Assembly: GCF_902150065.1 (NCBI RefSeq)
Contig: NC_043987.1
Location: forward strand, 25,323,987-25,387,986
Direction: 5' to 3'
Source of the DNA: Myripristis murdjan
Lineage: Eukaryota; Chordata; Actinopteri; Holocentriformes; Holocentridae
DNA: 64,000 bases
The notes below the pieces were generated by a model. The model saw nothing but the letters and a program-made list of their open reading frames with translations, searched no databases and was not told where the DNA came from. A program made the translations under genes and the position numbers. This document shows positions 63,737-64,000 of this stretch, piece after piece; the stretch's first letter is position 1, and the number at the start of each line of letters is the position of its first letter.

Positions 63737-64000
63737 TCTGAAATACATCAGAAACAGGAAAATATTCATCATATTGCATGGGGGAATCATTTCAGACAAA
63801 ATTCGTGATAATATTCACTCCAGATTATTGTCCATCTGAGGGCTCAGTAAAGAGCCTCGGTGAGTCCTGCTGGATCAGACCACATGCATGCTGATCTCTG
63901 TCAGGCCTAAACGCCGAGCCTATATTATCTGAGGTATACCCTCACGATGAAATTTTACGTTGCCATGGTAGCAGAGATTGCCCCGGGCATCGTGCAGAGG
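63737..64000. other. Right-edge sequence, nothing recognised
   Basis: No exon or repeat that I can support. In humans PLXDC1 lies beyond ARL5C, but I see none of its sequence here. Confidence 0.4.

Overview
The window is teleost fish genomic DNA. It has spliced vertebrate genes with GT-AG introns, many CA/GT and CT microsatellites, and fish-type Tc1, hAT-like, piggyBac-like, LINE and SINE remnants. Three host genes can be read exon by exon: rpl19 (minus strand, about 4.2-8.8 kb), cacnb1 (plus strand, 18.6-51.5 kb, with its 3'UTR to about 53.1 kb) and arl5c (plus strand, 56.5-59.3 kb, with its 3'UTR to about 60.7 kb). From memory, RPL19, CACNB1 and ARL5C are also neighbours on human 17q12, so the block appears syntenic. 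Three tRNA-Cys(GCA) genes lie on the minus strand: one inside cacnb1 intron 1 and two beyond arl5c.

Layout. 1-0.6 kb: the C-terminal end of an unassigned multicopy-type protein, then a broken two-finger C2H2 fragment. 0.65-4.1 kb: repeats, including a Tc1-like element interrupted by a LINE tail and abutting a hAT-like element. 4.2-8.9 kb: rpl19, whose introns carry two copies of a ~390-bp repeat core, one of them inside a long-inverted-repeat element. 9-13.8 kb: intergenic, with a hAT-like MITE holding a 31-base G run, and a SINE. 13.9-15.5 kb: a degenerate klhl10-like pseudogene whose BACK-domain codons have expanded into a ~0.9-kb, 30-bp-unit minisatellite. 18.6-51.5 kb: cacnb1. 56.5-59.3 kb: arl5c. 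60.7-64 kb: intergenic with two tRNA-Cys genes.

cacnb1 encodes the calcium-channel beta-1 subunit. Alternative exons 7A and 7B, and two alternative C-termini (a short beta1a-type tail by read-through of the exon 13 donor, and a long beta1b-type tail), can both be read directly. A 36-nt candidate alternative first exon in intron 2 encodes MHLYGLEDDSEL and ends at a perfect gtaagt donor in the phase needed to join exon 3. It resembles the short N-termini of CACNB3 and CACNB4 and is the most interesting coding observation here. The klhl10-derived minisatellite is the most unusual structure. No CRISPR, operon or prokaryotic feature is present.
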